From: CALXJM01 sp963930325
Lineage (GTDB): Bacteria; Bacillota; Clostridia; TANB77; CAG-508
Length of the DNA stretch: 21,306 nt
Assembly (NCBI GenBank): GCA_963930325.1
Contig: CAWVME010000006.1
Location: 1-21,306, forward strand
Direction: 5' to 3'
Part shown: positions 1-8,936 of the stretch, in pieces
Layout: each line of letters starts with the position of its first letter
Numbering within the stretch: position 1 is the first letter of the stretch
Translations under genes and position numbers: made by a program
Notes under the pieces: generated by a model
What the model was told of the DNA's origin: nothing
Seen by the model: only the letters and a program-made list of their open reading frames with translations
Databases searched by the model: none

Positions 1-633
1 AAAAGAGGAAGAGAAAAATTAGTATTTTCATGTAATGGTGTAGATTACAACCATTTTCAAAATAGAAATGAAAATTTTGAACTAGACAGTGAGTTTCAAA
101 GTATATTAGAGCAAAAAAAGCCAATTGTTGGATACTATGGAGCACTAGCAAGCTGGTTTGATTACGAAATGGTAAAGTATTTAGCAAAAGAAAGACCTAA
201 ATATGATATTGTACTTTTGGGAATTAAATATGATGACTCATTTGACAATGCGGAAATAAATAAGTATAAAAATATTCATTTTTTAGGACCAAAAGACTAT
301 AATATTTTGCCAAACTATGCTAATTGCTTTCAAGTATGCACAATTCCATTTTTAATTAACAATATTACGCAAGCAACATCTCCACTTAAATTATTTGAGT
401 ATATGGCCTTAGGAAAGCCAATTGTTACAACAGCAATGAAAGAGTGCAAAAAATATAAATCTGTTATGATTGCAAACACTAAAGAGGAATTCGTAGAATT
501 AATTGATAAAGCAATGAAACTAGACAAGCAAAAAGATATAGAGTATTATGAAATTTTGAAACAAGAAGCGATGGACAATACATGGGAAGCAAAAGCAAAA
601 TTGATTATAGAGCTTCTTCAAAAATATGAATAA
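1..633 (+). CDS. Glycosyltransferase family 4-type, C-terminal part (5' end outside window)
   Basis: The reading frame is open from base 1, so the gene starts upstream; 210 residues are visible. After the link segment comes a second Rossmann-like domain that opens with VGYYGALASWFDYE and contains the donor-site region SPLKLFEYMALGKPIV, the usual C-terminal signature of GT4/GT1 retaining glycosyltransferases, where the Glu contacts the nucleotide sugar. No membrane segment is visible, so it is probably a cytoplasmic enzyme adding a sugar to a lipid-linked glycopolymer. It lies 29 bases before tagA in the same direction, which suggests a role in wall teichoic acid or a related polymer. The donor and acceptor cannot be told from the sequence. 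Confidence 0.85.
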   Translation, partial: KRGREKLVFSCNGVDYNHFQNRNENFELDSEFQSILEQKKPIVGYYGALASWFDYEMVKYLAKERPKYDIVLLGIKYDDSFDNAEINKYKNIHFLGPKDYNILPNYANCFQVCTIPFLINNITQATSPLKLFEYMALGKPIVTTAMKECKKYKSVMIANTKEEFVELIDKAMKLDKQKDIEYYEILKQEAMDNTWEAKAKLIIELLQKYE

Positions 634-662
634 AATTTTATTTTAAAATAAAAGGAAAGAAT

Positions 663-1397
663 ATGAACAAAGAAAAAATACTTGGCTTTAAAGTATGCTC
701 TACTACTTATGAAGAAATAACAAAAAATATTTTTAAGGATTTCGAAGATAAAAAGCAATTATTTATCGTTAATATAAATCCAGAAATTGCCATGGAAAAT
801 TACAAAAATATGGCGATGAAGCAAATTTTTAACCAACAAAAATACCAAATTCCGGATGGAATTGGAATTTTACTAGCCGCTAAATTAAAAGGAAAAGAAA
901 TAAAAGAAAGAATTACCGGAATTGATTTGATGAATTACATATGCGAAAAGTCTGTAGAATATAATGCTAAAATTTTTATCTATGGAGCAAAACCAGGAGT
1001 AGCTGAAAAAGCAAAAAAAGAATTAGAGAACACTTATCCTAAAATTCAAATTGCGGGAACATGCCATGGATATGAAGAAGAAGAAAAGGCATATGAAGAA
1101 ATAAAAAAAAGCAAAGCAGATATTGTTTTTGTAGCTACAGGAAGCCCAAAACAAGAAAATTTTATTATAAAAAATAAAGAAAGGTTACCAGAAACCAAGA
1201 TTTTTATGGGTGTAGGAGGAAGTTTAGACGTAATTAGCAAAAATATAAAAAGGGCTCCTAATTGGATAATACAGCTTAATTTAGAATGGCTATATAGACT
1301 ATTGCAAGAACCAAAAAGGTTTTTTAGACAATTAAAACTAATTAAATTTTTGTGGATAGTGTTATGGAGTAAGGAGGAAAAAAATGAAGAAAATTAA
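663..1397 (+). CDS. tagA: TagA/WecG family (GT26) N-acetylmannosaminyltransferase
   Basis: This 244-residue protein matches the GT26 family, which transfers ManNAc from UDP-ManNAc to undecaprenyl-PP-GlcNAc, the first committed step of wall teichoic acid linkage-unit synthesis. Visible motifs are IPDGIG, with D65 as the expected catalytic Asp; FVATGSPKQE; GVGGSLDV; and the C-terminal RAPNWIIQ-EWLYRLLQEPKR block, which helps membrane attachment in family members. Position 37, often Thr in the family motif (T-x-N-P-E), is Asn here (VNINPEI). The ATG follows AAAGGAAAG at a normal distance. The gene overlaps mnaA by 14 bases, which fits translational coupling with the enzyme that makes its substrate. 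Confidence 0.9.
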   Translation: MNKEKILGFKVCSTTYEEITKNIFKDFEDKKQLFIVNINPEIAMENYKNMAMKQIFNQQKYQIPDGIGILLAAKLKGKEIKERITGIDLMNYICEKSVEYNAKIFIYGAKPGVAEKAKKELENTYPKIQIAGTCHGYEEEEKAYEEIKKSKADIVFVATGSPKQENFIIKNKERLPETKIFMGVGGSLDVISKNIKRAPNWIIQLNLEWLYRLLQEPKRFFRQLKLIKFLWIVLWSKEEKNEEN

Positions 1398-2496
1398 GGT
1401 AATGACTGTTTTTGGGACAAGACCAGAGGCAATTAAAATGGCACCATTAGTAAAAGAGCTAAAGAAAAGAGAGGAGATAGAATGCATTGTATGTGTTACT
1501 GCGCAACACAGGCAAATGCTAGATCAAGTGCTAAATGCATTCCAAATTAAACCAGACTATGATTTAAATATTATGCAACAAGGACAAACATTAAGTGATA
1601 TAACTAGTAGAGCATTAAAAGGGCTAGAGGATGTAATTAAACAGAATAAGCCAGATATTGTGCTTGTACATGGAGATACCACAACAACTTTTGCAGGAGC
1701 TTTAGCAGCTTATTATAATCAAGTAGACATAGGACATGTAGAAGCTGGATTAAGAACTTGGAATAAATATTCACCATATCCAGAAGAAATGAACAGACAA
1801 ATGGTAGGAGTTCTAGCAGACATGCATTTTGCTCCAACAGAAAACAGTAAAAAAACTTTATTACAAGAAGGAAAGAAAGAAGAAAATATATATGTTACTG
1901 GAAATACAGCAATTGATGCACTATCTACAACAGTAAATCCAAATTACACACATAAAGAATTAGAGTGGGTAGGAAATAGTCGACTCATTTTGGTTACAGC
2001 ACATAGAAGAGAAAATTTAGGAGAACCAATGAGAGGCATGTTCAAAGCAATCAAAAGAATTTTAGATGAATTTGAAGATGTGAAGGTTATTTACCCTGTA
2101 CACTTAAATCCAAAAGTAAGAGAAGTAGCAAACGAAGTATTAGGAGATAATGAAAAAGTAAAACTAATAGAACCACTAGAAGTACTAGACTTTCATAACT
2201 TCTTAAATAAAGCATATTTGATATTAACAGATAGTGGAGGAATTCAAGAAGAAGCACCATCACTAGGAAAACCAGTTTTAGTACTTAGAGACACAACCGA
2301 AAGGCCTGAAGGAATTGCTGCAGGCACTTTAAAATTAGCGGGAACAGAAGAAGAAAATATTTATAAACTTACGAAAGAATTGTTGGAAAACAAAGAAGAA
2401 TATGAAAAAATGAGTAAAGCATCTAATCCTTATGGAGATGGATTTGCAAGTAAAAGAATTGCAGATGCAATTATAGAAAAATATGGTAAGAGGTAA
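1384..2496 (+). CDS. mnaA: UDP-N-acetylglucosamine 2-epimerase (non-hydrolysing)
   Basis: At 370 residues this is full length for the MnaA/WecB family, which interconverts UDP-GlcNAc and UDP-ManNAc in the cytoplasm. Family blocks are all present: VFGTRPEAIKMAPLV (8-23), the TAQHRQ block (39-44), HGDTTTTFA with D98, GHVEAGLRT with E120, PEEMNRQ (133-139), TAHRREN with H207 and R208-R209, and DSGGIQEEAPSLGKPVLVLR near the C-terminus, which binds the nucleotide phosphates. Start choice is secure: AAGGAGG lies a few bases upstream of the ATG, inside the end of tagA. The pairing with tagA indicates supply of UDP-ManNAc for a wall polymer. Confidence 0.95.
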   Translation: MKKIKVMTVFGTRPEAIKMAPLVKELKKREEIECIVCVTAQHRQMLDQVLNAFQIKPDYDLNIMQQGQTLSDITSRALKGLEDVIKQNKPDIVLVHGDTTTTFAGALAAYYNQVDIGHVEAGLRTWNKYSPYPEEMNRQMVGVLADMHFAPTENSKKTLLQEGKKEENIYVTGNTAIDALSTTVNPNYTHKELEWVGNSRLILVTAHRRENLGEPMRGMFKAIKRILDEFEDVKVIYPVHLNPKVREVANEVLGDNEKVKLIEPLEVLDFHNFLNKAYLILTDSGGIQEEAPSLGKPVLVLRDTTERPEGIAAGTLKLAGTEEENIYKLTKELLENKEEYEKMSKASNPYGDGFASKRIADAIIEKYGKR

Positions 2497-2499
2497 AAA

Positions 2500-4606
2500 A
2501 TGGAAAAATTAAAAAGCCTGATTCAGATAAACAGAAAAAAAGAGATAAATCTGCTATTTGCTGTATTATGCATGTATACTATATTTATTATTATTAATGA
2601 CTACATATGCTTTTGTTTTCAAGCAAACAGTAGTTTACTTACTTATGCAATTTCTGCTTTTTTAGTTGGCATTGTGGCTTTTTTTATAACACGAAAAGTA
2701 AAAATAAAGCCGGAACAATTTAGTAAATATGACTTACTATTTTTTGTAATGATATTAGGAATTTATGCAATTAAATTTGCAATACCTGATAAAGCATTTG
2801 ATACTTTAAATTATCATTTATATGTACAAGAAAATACATTCAGTGACAACATAATGTACCACTTTTTCCCTGCTAGATGGATTAATACATTTAGTTTTCC
2901 TTTAGGAGACCGAATGAATTATTTTTTCAGATTCTTTTTAGGTTATCGATTAGGGAACATATTTAATGTTTTTATTTTAATAGTAGTGTATTATCAAATA
3001 AAAAGAATATTAAATATGTTCATAGAGACAAAAAGAAATATGCTAATACCAGTTTTAGCTTTACTTGCTATAACAACAGAATTTATTTTGCAAAACTATA
3101 TTACCTATTATGTAGATTTAATTGCAATTCCATTTATATTAGAAATTTTGTATATTATATTGAATAAAGAATACGACTCTTTCCATAATTTACTAACTTT
3201 ACTATGTGCAGGAATTATTGTGGCACTAAAAGTCTCTAACGCATTATTGTTAATACCAATGGCAATTGTATATTTGATTGGTGCTCGTAAAACAATTCGA
3301 TTAAGCACGGTTTTAATTGGAATTATTCTAGTAATATTTCCAGTAGCAATATATTTGTTAAATAACTATATACAAACTCGGAAATCCTGTATTCCCATTT
3401 TATAATTCCATTTTTCAATCACTATATTTAGAAAACACCAATTGGATAGAAAGCTTTTATGGTCCTAAAACTATTATAGAGAAAATTTTTTGGCCAATTT
3501 ATACAATTTTTGTACCAAGAAGAGCACATGATGTTGAAATGTATTATGGACGAATGGCTTTTGGATATATAGCTTCTATTTTATTATTTATTAATTCAAC
3601 TATAGACAAAGACAAGAAAAAACTTTTACTATCTGGGTTAACTATCATCCTTTTCCTTGTATGGAGTAACTTTATGATGGGTTATATTCGTTATGCCTTA
3701 ATATTAGAAGTTCTATCTGGAATAGTTATGGTAGTATTAATATATCAATTTTTTTACAAAAACACTTTTGTAAGAAATGTACTTGCTATTATGATGTGCG
3801 GATTATTGATTTTTCAAGTTGGAAAATCTGTATATAGTATTGTATTTACTCCTACTGAATTATCTTGGCGTACTACGGTATTTCAAGATGTAGCAAAATA
3901 TAAAGAAAATTTAAAAAGCATGTTTGAAAAATATGACTATACAGAATATTTAAATGGAGTGGATTGCTTTGCTATTTCTGATTATAATTCTGGTTATGCA
4001 GTACTACTTTCAGATAACATTCCAATTATCTCCTTATTAGAAGGATATGCAAATGAGTATGGAAAGCAACAGTTTGAAGATAGAATAGAGGAATATAAAG
4101 ATAAAAGAATATTTGTTATTTCTACTTCTGAAACTATAGAAAGGACAATTCAATATTTAAACACAACAGAATTTAAAATAACAGGGGAAATACGTAGCTT
4201 TTATACAGATTTCTTAGATGCAAGAACACAATTAATTTTGCTAGAGATAACACATACAGACACAATAGAAAATAATGCAATACAGATAAGTAAAGTAGAA
4301 AATGAAAAACTAACATTCGAAAACTTAGAAAATACGAAAGAAATTTCATTCTATTATGGGAATTATCCAACATTATGCAATTCGGGAAATGATGGATATA
4401 ATGTATATGTAGACTTTTTAGATTCGCAAAACAATGTACTGGAAACTGTTTTAATTGACCAAATAACTGGAAGTGATGGGATGAAAAAAGTAAAAATGGA
4501 ACTAAATAACAGCGCGATTTCTAGTGTACAAATTTACTTTAAAAATGAAGGAAACCAAACAGACTATAATGATTGGCTTACAATATTAAATTTTAATAAA
4601 GTATAA
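2500..4606 (+). CDS. GT-C-like polytopic membrane glycosyltransferase, interrupted by a +1 frameshift
   Basis: Two open frames (2500-3405 and a downstream frame read as far as 4606) join into one 701-residue protein if one base is skipped near 3379. The join gives LNNYIQT-GNPVFPFYNSIF, a motif I associate with large bacterial GT-C-like membrane proteins. The first part has many hydrophobic helices and a loop with FDTLNYHLY, where GT-C enzymes place an acidic catalytic residue outside the membrane. More helices follow, and the last 150 or so residues are soluble and strand-rich, perhaps a sugar-binding domain. It starts 3 bases after mnaA. With the GtrB-like and GtrA genes downstream it could be the third, extracytoplasmic transferase (YfhO-like) of a three-component glycosylation system. 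Without the frameshift, translation would stop at 3405. Confidence 0.75.
3376..3382 (+). other. +1 frameshift site ACT-CGG-A in the GT-C-like gene
   Basis: Reading ACT, skipping C and continuing at GGA turns T-R-K-S-stop-bound sequence into T-G-N-P-V-F-P-F-Y-N. The codon at the shift is CGG, absent from every uninterrupted gene here except the small one at 17195. No homopolymer run longer than three bases lies at the site. It is either a +1 recoding site, a real mutation, or a one-base assembly error. Confidence 0.6.
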
Positions 4607-4621
4607 AAAGGAGTGAAAAAA

Positions 4622-5560
4622 ATGGATAAAATAGCAGTACTAATTCCATGTTACAACGAAGCTAAAACTGTAAAAAAAGTAGTAGAAGATTTTAAAAGAG
4701 AATTGCCAGAAGCAACAGTATATGTATATGATAATAATTCAACAGATGGAACAGATGAAATAGCAAGACAAGCAGGAGCTGTTGTAAGGTATGAAAAAAA
4801 GCAGGGAAAAGGAAACGTTATTAAAAGAATGTTTAGAGAGATTGACGCAGAGTGTTATATTATGGCAGATGGAGATGACACGTATCCACCTAAAAATGCA
4901 AGAGAAATGACAAACTTAGTATTAAACGATAAAGTTGATATGGTTATAGGAGACAGACTTTCTTCTACGTATTTTACAGAAAATAAAAGACCATTTCATA
5001 ATTTTGGAAATGTTTTAGTAAGAAGCCTAATAAATTCAATATATAAAAGTGATATTCAAGATGTTATGACTGGATATAGAGCATTTAGCTATTGTTTCGT
5101 AAAAACATTTCCTGTATTGTCTAAGGGATTTGAAATAGAAACAGAAATGACGATACATACATTAGATAAAAATTTATTTACAAAAAATGTAGTTATTGAA
5201 TATCAAGACAGACAAGAAGGAAGTGAATCGAAACTAAATACTTACTCTGACGGATTAAAAGTAATAAAAACAATTTTTACATTATATAAAAACTATAAAC
5301 CATTATCATTTTTCTTATGGTTGGCAGTACTTTTAGTTATTATAGGGACTGTTTTCTTAACACCAGTTTTAATAGATTATTTTGCAACAGGATTGGTTCC
5401 GAAATTTCCATCATTTATTGCAGCAGTCTTCTTTTATATTTGTGCTATTCAATCTTTTTTTGGAGGGCTTATGTTAGATACAATTAGTAGAAAATCAAGA
5501 CAAGACTTTGAAATAAGGTATACAGAATATCTAGATAAATTAAAAGAAAAGAGCAATTAG
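4622..5560 (+). CDS. Family 2 glycosyltransferase with two C-terminal membrane helices
   Basis: The 312-residue protein has a GT-A fold: IPCYNEAKTV at the N-terminus, DNNSTDGT, and MADGDDTYPP carrying the metal/nucleotide-binding acidic motif. Two hydrophobic helices near 235-258 and 262-290 anchor it in the membrane, as in dolichyl- or polyprenyl-phosphate sugar synthases. An in-frame GTG at 4613 touches the AAAAGGAG site directly (no spacing), whereas the ATG at 4622 has nine bases of spacing, so I start it there. It follows the GT-C-like gene by 15 bases. It probably loads a sugar onto undecaprenyl phosphate or extends a lipid-linked chain; the substrate is unknown. Confidence 0.88.
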   Translation: MDKIAVLIPCYNEAKTVKKVVEDFKRELPEATVYVYDNNSTDGTDEIARQAGAVVRYEKKQGKGNVIKRMFREIDAECYIMADGDDTYPPKNAREMTNLVLNDKVDMVIGDRLSSTYFTENKRPFHNFGNVLVRSLINSIYKSDIQDVMTGYRAFSYCFVKTFPVLSKGFEIETEMTIHTLDKNLFTKNVVIEYQDRQEGSESKLNTYSDGLKVIKTIFTLYKNYKPLSFFLWLAVLLVIIGTVFLTPVLIDYFATGLVPKFPSFIAAVFFYICAIQSFFGGLMLDTISRKSRQDFEIRYTEYLDKLKEKSN

Positions 5561-5581
5561 AAAAATTAAAGGAGTCTTATT

Positions 5582-6517
5582 ATGAAAAAAATATCAGTTG
5601 TAATTCCAATGTACTACGAAGAAGAAGTAGCAGAGGAATGCTATAAAAGATTAACAAAAGTTCTAAAATCTATTAACAACTACTATTATGAAATCATTTT
5701 TGTAAATGATGGAAGCAAAGATAAAACTCTTCCTATTTTAGAAGGTATAGCAGAAAAAGACAAAGATGTAAAAGTAATTTCGCTTTCTAGAAATTTTGGA
5801 CATCAATGTGCGGTAACAGCAGGAATAAAATTTGTAACAGGTGATGCAGTTGTAATTATTGATGCAGATTTGCAAGACCCCCCAGAACTAATTCCAGACA
5901 TGCTAAAGCTTTGGGAAGAAGGTAATGAAGTAATTTATGCAAAAAGAAAAACTAGAGAAGGGGAATCAAAGTTTAAATTATTTACAGCAAAAATGTTTTA
6001 TAAAACATTAAATGCATTATCAGACGTGGAAATACCTAAAGACACAGGAGACTTTCGATTAGTTGATAGAAAAGTTGTTGATACAATCAATAACATGCCT
6101 GAACATAACAAATTTTTAAGAGGATTATTTAGTTGGGTTGGATACAAGCAAACTCCGTTTGAATACGAAAGGAAGGAACGATTTGCAGGTAAAACGAAAT
6201 ATCCTTTAAAAAAGATGATTAAATTGGCTTCAGATGGAATTATTAGTTTTTCTAGCAAACCACTTAAACTAGTAGGAGGGATTGGAATATTAACAATTCT
6301 TATTTCAATTGTACTTCTTATATATTCTATTATATCATATATATTTAAGCTAAATAACTTAACTTCTGGATGGACCTCAATTATGGTTGCGATTACTTTT
6401 TTCAGTGGAGTTCAATTGTTGTCCATTTGGATTATAGCAGAATATATTGCTAGAATTTATGATGAAAGCAAACAAAGACCGCAATACATTATTGATAAAA
6501 AAATTAATATAGATTAG
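5582..6517 (+). CDS. GtrB/CsbB-like polyprenyl-phosphate glycosyltransferase (GT2)
   Basis: This 311-residue protein has the typical features of GtrB/ArnC/CsbB enzymes, which make undecaprenyl-phosphate-linked sugars at the inner face of the membrane. Motifs are VVIPMYYEEE (usually YNEEE), FVNDGSKDKT, SLSRNFGHQ, IIDADLQDPPELI with the DxD metal site, and GDFRLVDRKV. RERFAGKTKYPL-like sequence (here R-K-E-R-F-A-G-K-T-K-Y-P) precedes two membrane helices at about 230-250 and 265-290. AAAGGAG precedes the ATG. It is followed 11 bases later by a GtrA-family flippase, the usual partner of this enzyme class. Confidence 0.92.
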   Translation: MKKISVVIPMYYEEEVAEECYKRLTKVLKSINNYYYEIIFVNDGSKDKTLPILEGIAEKDKDVKVISLSRNFGHQCAVTAGIKFVTGDAVVIIDADLQDPPELIPDMLKLWEEGNEVIYAKRKTREGESKFKLFTAKMFYKTLNALSDVEIPKDTGDFRLVDRKVVDTINNMPEHNKFLRGLFSWVGYKQTPFEYERKERFAGKTKYPLKKMIKLASDGIISFSSKPLKLVGGIGILTILISIVLLIYSIISYIFKLNNLTSGWTSIMVAITFFSGVQLLSIWIIAEYIARIYDESKQRPQYIIDKKINID

Positions 6518-6528
6518 AGAGGAAAATT

Positions 6529-6972
6529 ATGATAGAAAATATAAAAGAGCTCTATAAGAAATATAAAGAAATTATCAATTATGTTATTTTTGGTATACTT
6601 GCAACTATTGTAAACCTAGCAACAAAATACATACTATTATTTACAATATTAGATGCAAGTAATGCAACACAACTGCAAATTTCTGTTATAATATCTTGGA
6701 TAGCAGCTGTAACTTTTGCATACTTTACAAATAGAACTTTCGTATTTGAAAGCAAGAATGAACATCGATTAAAAGAATTCGCAAGCTTTATTTGTGGCAG
6801 GATTGCTACATTATTATTAGAGATGTTTGTCATGTGGTTTTTTGTTACTCTTTTGAAATTAGATTCGGACTTTTATGTTGTTATTTTTACTTTAGTAGCA
6901 CAAGCTTTGGTAATTATTGCAAATTATGTTATTAGTAAATTATTTATATTTAAAAAAGACAAAAATAATTGA
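6529..6972 (+). CDS. GtrA-family membrane protein, putative polyprenyl-phosphate-sugar flippase
   Basis: The 147-residue protein has four predicted membrane helices and the GtrA hallmark AYFTNRTFVF (usually yxxNRxwvF) after helix 2. GtrA/GtcA proteins are thought to move undecaprenyl-phosphate-sugar across the membrane or assist that step. AGAGGAAAA gives the ribosome binding site. Its position right after the GtrB-like gene and two genes after the GT-C-like protein gives the three-component arrangement used to decorate O-antigen or wall teichoic acid. It is the last glycopolymer gene; rlmN begins 41 bases later without a visible terminator. Confidence 0.9.
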   Translation: MIENIKELYKKYKEIINYVIFGILATIVNLATKYILLFTILDASNATQLQISVIISWIAAVTFAYFTNRTFVFESKNEHRLKEFASFICGRIATLLLEMFVMWFFVTLLKLDSDFYVVIFTLVAQALVIIANYVISKLFIFKKDKNN

Positions 6973-7013
6973 AAAAGTTAGTAAGATATGGTATAACAAT
7001 TAGGGAGGAAAAC

Positions 7014-8045
7014 TTGAAACCAAATATAAAAAATTTTTCTCATGAAGAACTAAAACAAGAATTAATTAACTTAAATGAAAAGCCATTTCGTGCAGAACAA
7101 ATATTTAAATGGCTTTACATAGAAAATGTAACAAGTTTTGACGAAATGACGAATTTATCATTGCAACTAAGAAAAAAACTAGAAGAAAATTATTTTATAG
7201 GAACGCATAATATTTTAAAAAAACAAGAATCTATAGATGGAACAAAAAAATATTTATTAGAATTATGGGACAAAAATGCCATAGAAACTGTGGTTATGGA
7301 ATATAAATATGGAAAGACTATATGCGTTTCTTCTCAAGTTGGATGCAGAATGGGATGTAAATTTTGCGCATCTACTGGTATTAACTTTATTAGAAACTTA
7401 GATACAGGAGAAATCGTAGAACAAATACTGATAGTTCAGAGAGATCTTAAGGAAAGAATATCCAACGTAGTTTTCATGGGAATAGGAGAACCTTTTGATA
7501 ATTATGAAAATGTAATAAAAGCAATTCACGTACTAAATCATCCAAAAGGACTAAACATTGGAGCAAGACATATTAGTATTTCTACAAGCGGAGTAGTTCC
7601 TAGAATTTATAGTTTAGCCGATGAAAACATCCAATGCACATTATCTATTTCATTGCATAGTAGTAATAATGAAAAAAGAAGTGAACTAATGCCAATAAAT
7701 AAAGCTTATCCAATTGAAGAAGTGATAAAAGCATGTAAATATTATATACAAAAAACCAATAGAAGGATTTCTTTTGAATATGCACTAGCCAAAAACAACA
7801 ATGACAATTTAGAAGATGCAAGGGAACTAGCAAAGTTACTAAAAGGAATGCTTTGCCATGTAAATTTAATTCCAATTAATGAAATAGAAAATGGTAAATT
7901 TAAAAAAAGTACAAACGAAAATATTATAAAGTTTAGAGACTATTTAAATGAAAATGGAATTGTTGCAACAATTCGAAGAGAACTTGGTTCAGACATAGAC
8001 GCTGCCTGTGGGCAACTAAGAAGAAAGAGCTTAGGAGATAAATAG
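7014..8045 (+). CDS. rlmN: RlmN, dual-specificity 23S rRNA/tRNA adenine-C2 methyltransferase
   Basis: RlmN is a radical-SAM enzyme that methylates C2 of A2503 in 23S rRNA and A37 in some tRNAs. The radical-SAM cysteines are in VGCRMGCKFC (C111, C115, C118; CxxxCxxC), and the catalytic methyl-carrying Cys is C332 in DAACGQL close to the end. The N-terminal helical domain carries EKPFRAEQIFKWLY and TSFDEMTNLS, typical of the family. I use TTG at 7014 because AGGGAGG lies five bases upstream and the resulting 343 residues begin like other RlmN proteins; an in-frame TTG at 6969 overlaps gtrA and has no such site. It opens the conserved rlmN-prpC-prkC-rpe cluster. Confidence 0.95.
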   Translation: MKPNIKNFSHEELKQELINLNEKPFRAEQIFKWLYIENVTSFDEMTNLSLQLRKKLEENYFIGTHNILKKQESIDGTKKYLLELWDKNAIETVVMEYKYGKTICVSSQVGCRMGCKFCASTGINFIRNLDTGEIVEQILIVQRDLKERISNVVFMGIGEPFDNYENVIKAIHVLNHPKGLNIGARHISISTSGVVPRIYSLADENIQCTLSISLHSSNNEKRSELMPINKAYPIEEVIKACKYYIQKTNRRISFEYALAKNNNDNLEDARELAKLLKGMLCHVNLIPINEIENGKFKKSTNENIIKFRDYLNENGIVATIRRELGSDIDAACGQLRRKSLGDK

Positions 8046-8171
8046 TGTGAAAGAACAATAGTGGATAAAATAAAAATGTACAATTTAAAATTATTATGTT
8101 TTAAGGTAAAAAATTAGTATGGTAAAACCACTTTTTACACTAGATTTGTTACGAAAAGGAATGTTGTTAAA

Positions 8172-8903
8172 ATGAAAATTTATGCAAAAACAGATATAGG
8201 AAAAGCAAGAGAGACTAATCAAGATAGCTACTATATAGAAGAAGGGGAAGATAGTGATTTTCAGGTATATATATTGGCAGACGGAATGGGAGGATATACA
8301 GGAGGAGAAATTGCAAGTAGTTTAGCCGTAAATTCTGTAAAAACATATATTAATAATAATTTAAAAAAAATAGAATGTAGAGGAGAAACTATTAAACAAT
8401 GTATAAAAGAAGCTATTGAATATGCTAATATGATGGTAAATGAAAAAGCAAATGAAGACGAAAATATTTGCGAAATGGGAACCACTTTAGATGTGGCAAT
8501 TATATACAACAACAGAATTTATATTGGGCATGTAGGAGATAGTAGAGTTTATAGAATAAGAAAAAATATTATTAGAAGACTAACAACTGATCATAGCTAT
8601 GTGGAGAAACTTTTAAGAGACGGAAGTATTACAAAAGAAGAAGCGATGAATCATCCCAAAAAGCATATGTTAATTAAAGTCATCGGTTCTAATACTTTTG
8701 CGGAACCAGACATTATAGAGAAAAAAATCATAGAAGGAGATACAATTTTAATGTGTTCAGATGGATTATCTAACATGTTATCAGAACAAGAAATACTTCA
8801 AATGATTCAAGAAGAAGAGCAAAATATAGCTGAAGCTTTAGTTGAGAAAGCAAATGAAATGGGCGGACACGATAATATAACAGTAATTGTAATAAAAGTT
8901 TAG
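8172..8903 (+). CDS. prpC: PrpC/Stp1, PP2C-family Ser/Thr protein phosphatase
   Basis: The 243-residue protein is a full-length bacterial PP2C (PPM) phosphatase. Metal-binding motifs are visible in order: ETNQDSY with D18, ADGMGGYTGG with D37, GHVGDSRVYR, CSDGLSNML with D197, and GGHDNITVIV with D234. Family members reverse phosphorylation by the partner PASTA kinase PrkC, encoded 33 bases downstream. GAAAAGGA lies ten bases before the ATG. The 126-base gap after rlmN could hold a promoter, but I see no convincing pair of hexamers in it. Confidence 0.95.
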   Translation: MKIYAKTDIGKARETNQDSYYIEEGEDSDFQVYILADGMGGYTGGEIASSLAVNSVKTYINNNLKKIECRGETIKQCIKEAIEYANMMVNEKANEDENICEMGTTLDVAIIYNNRIYIGHVGDSRVYRIRKNIIRRLTTDHSYVEKLLRDGSITKEEAMNHPKKHMLIKVIGSNTFAEPDIIEKKIIEGDTILMCSDGLSNMLSEQEILQMIQEEEQNIAEALVEKANEMGGHDNITVIVIKV

Positions 8904-8936
8904 AAATATAAATTCTCATATGTAGGGGGAAGGAAG

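Noticed and set aside
3376..3382. Phase variation by slipped-strand mispairing at the GT-C-like gene
   Set aside because: No homopolymer longer than three bases or short tandem repeat is present at the break.
6969..7013. Longer rlmN start at an upstream TTG
   Set aside because: It overlaps gtrA, lacks a ribosome binding site, and adds 15 residues not typical of RlmN; TTG 7014 has AGGGAGG.
8110..8145. Small hairpin GTAAAA/TTTTAC between rlmN and prpC as a terminator
   Set aside because: Only six AT-rich pairs and no U-tract; not convincing.
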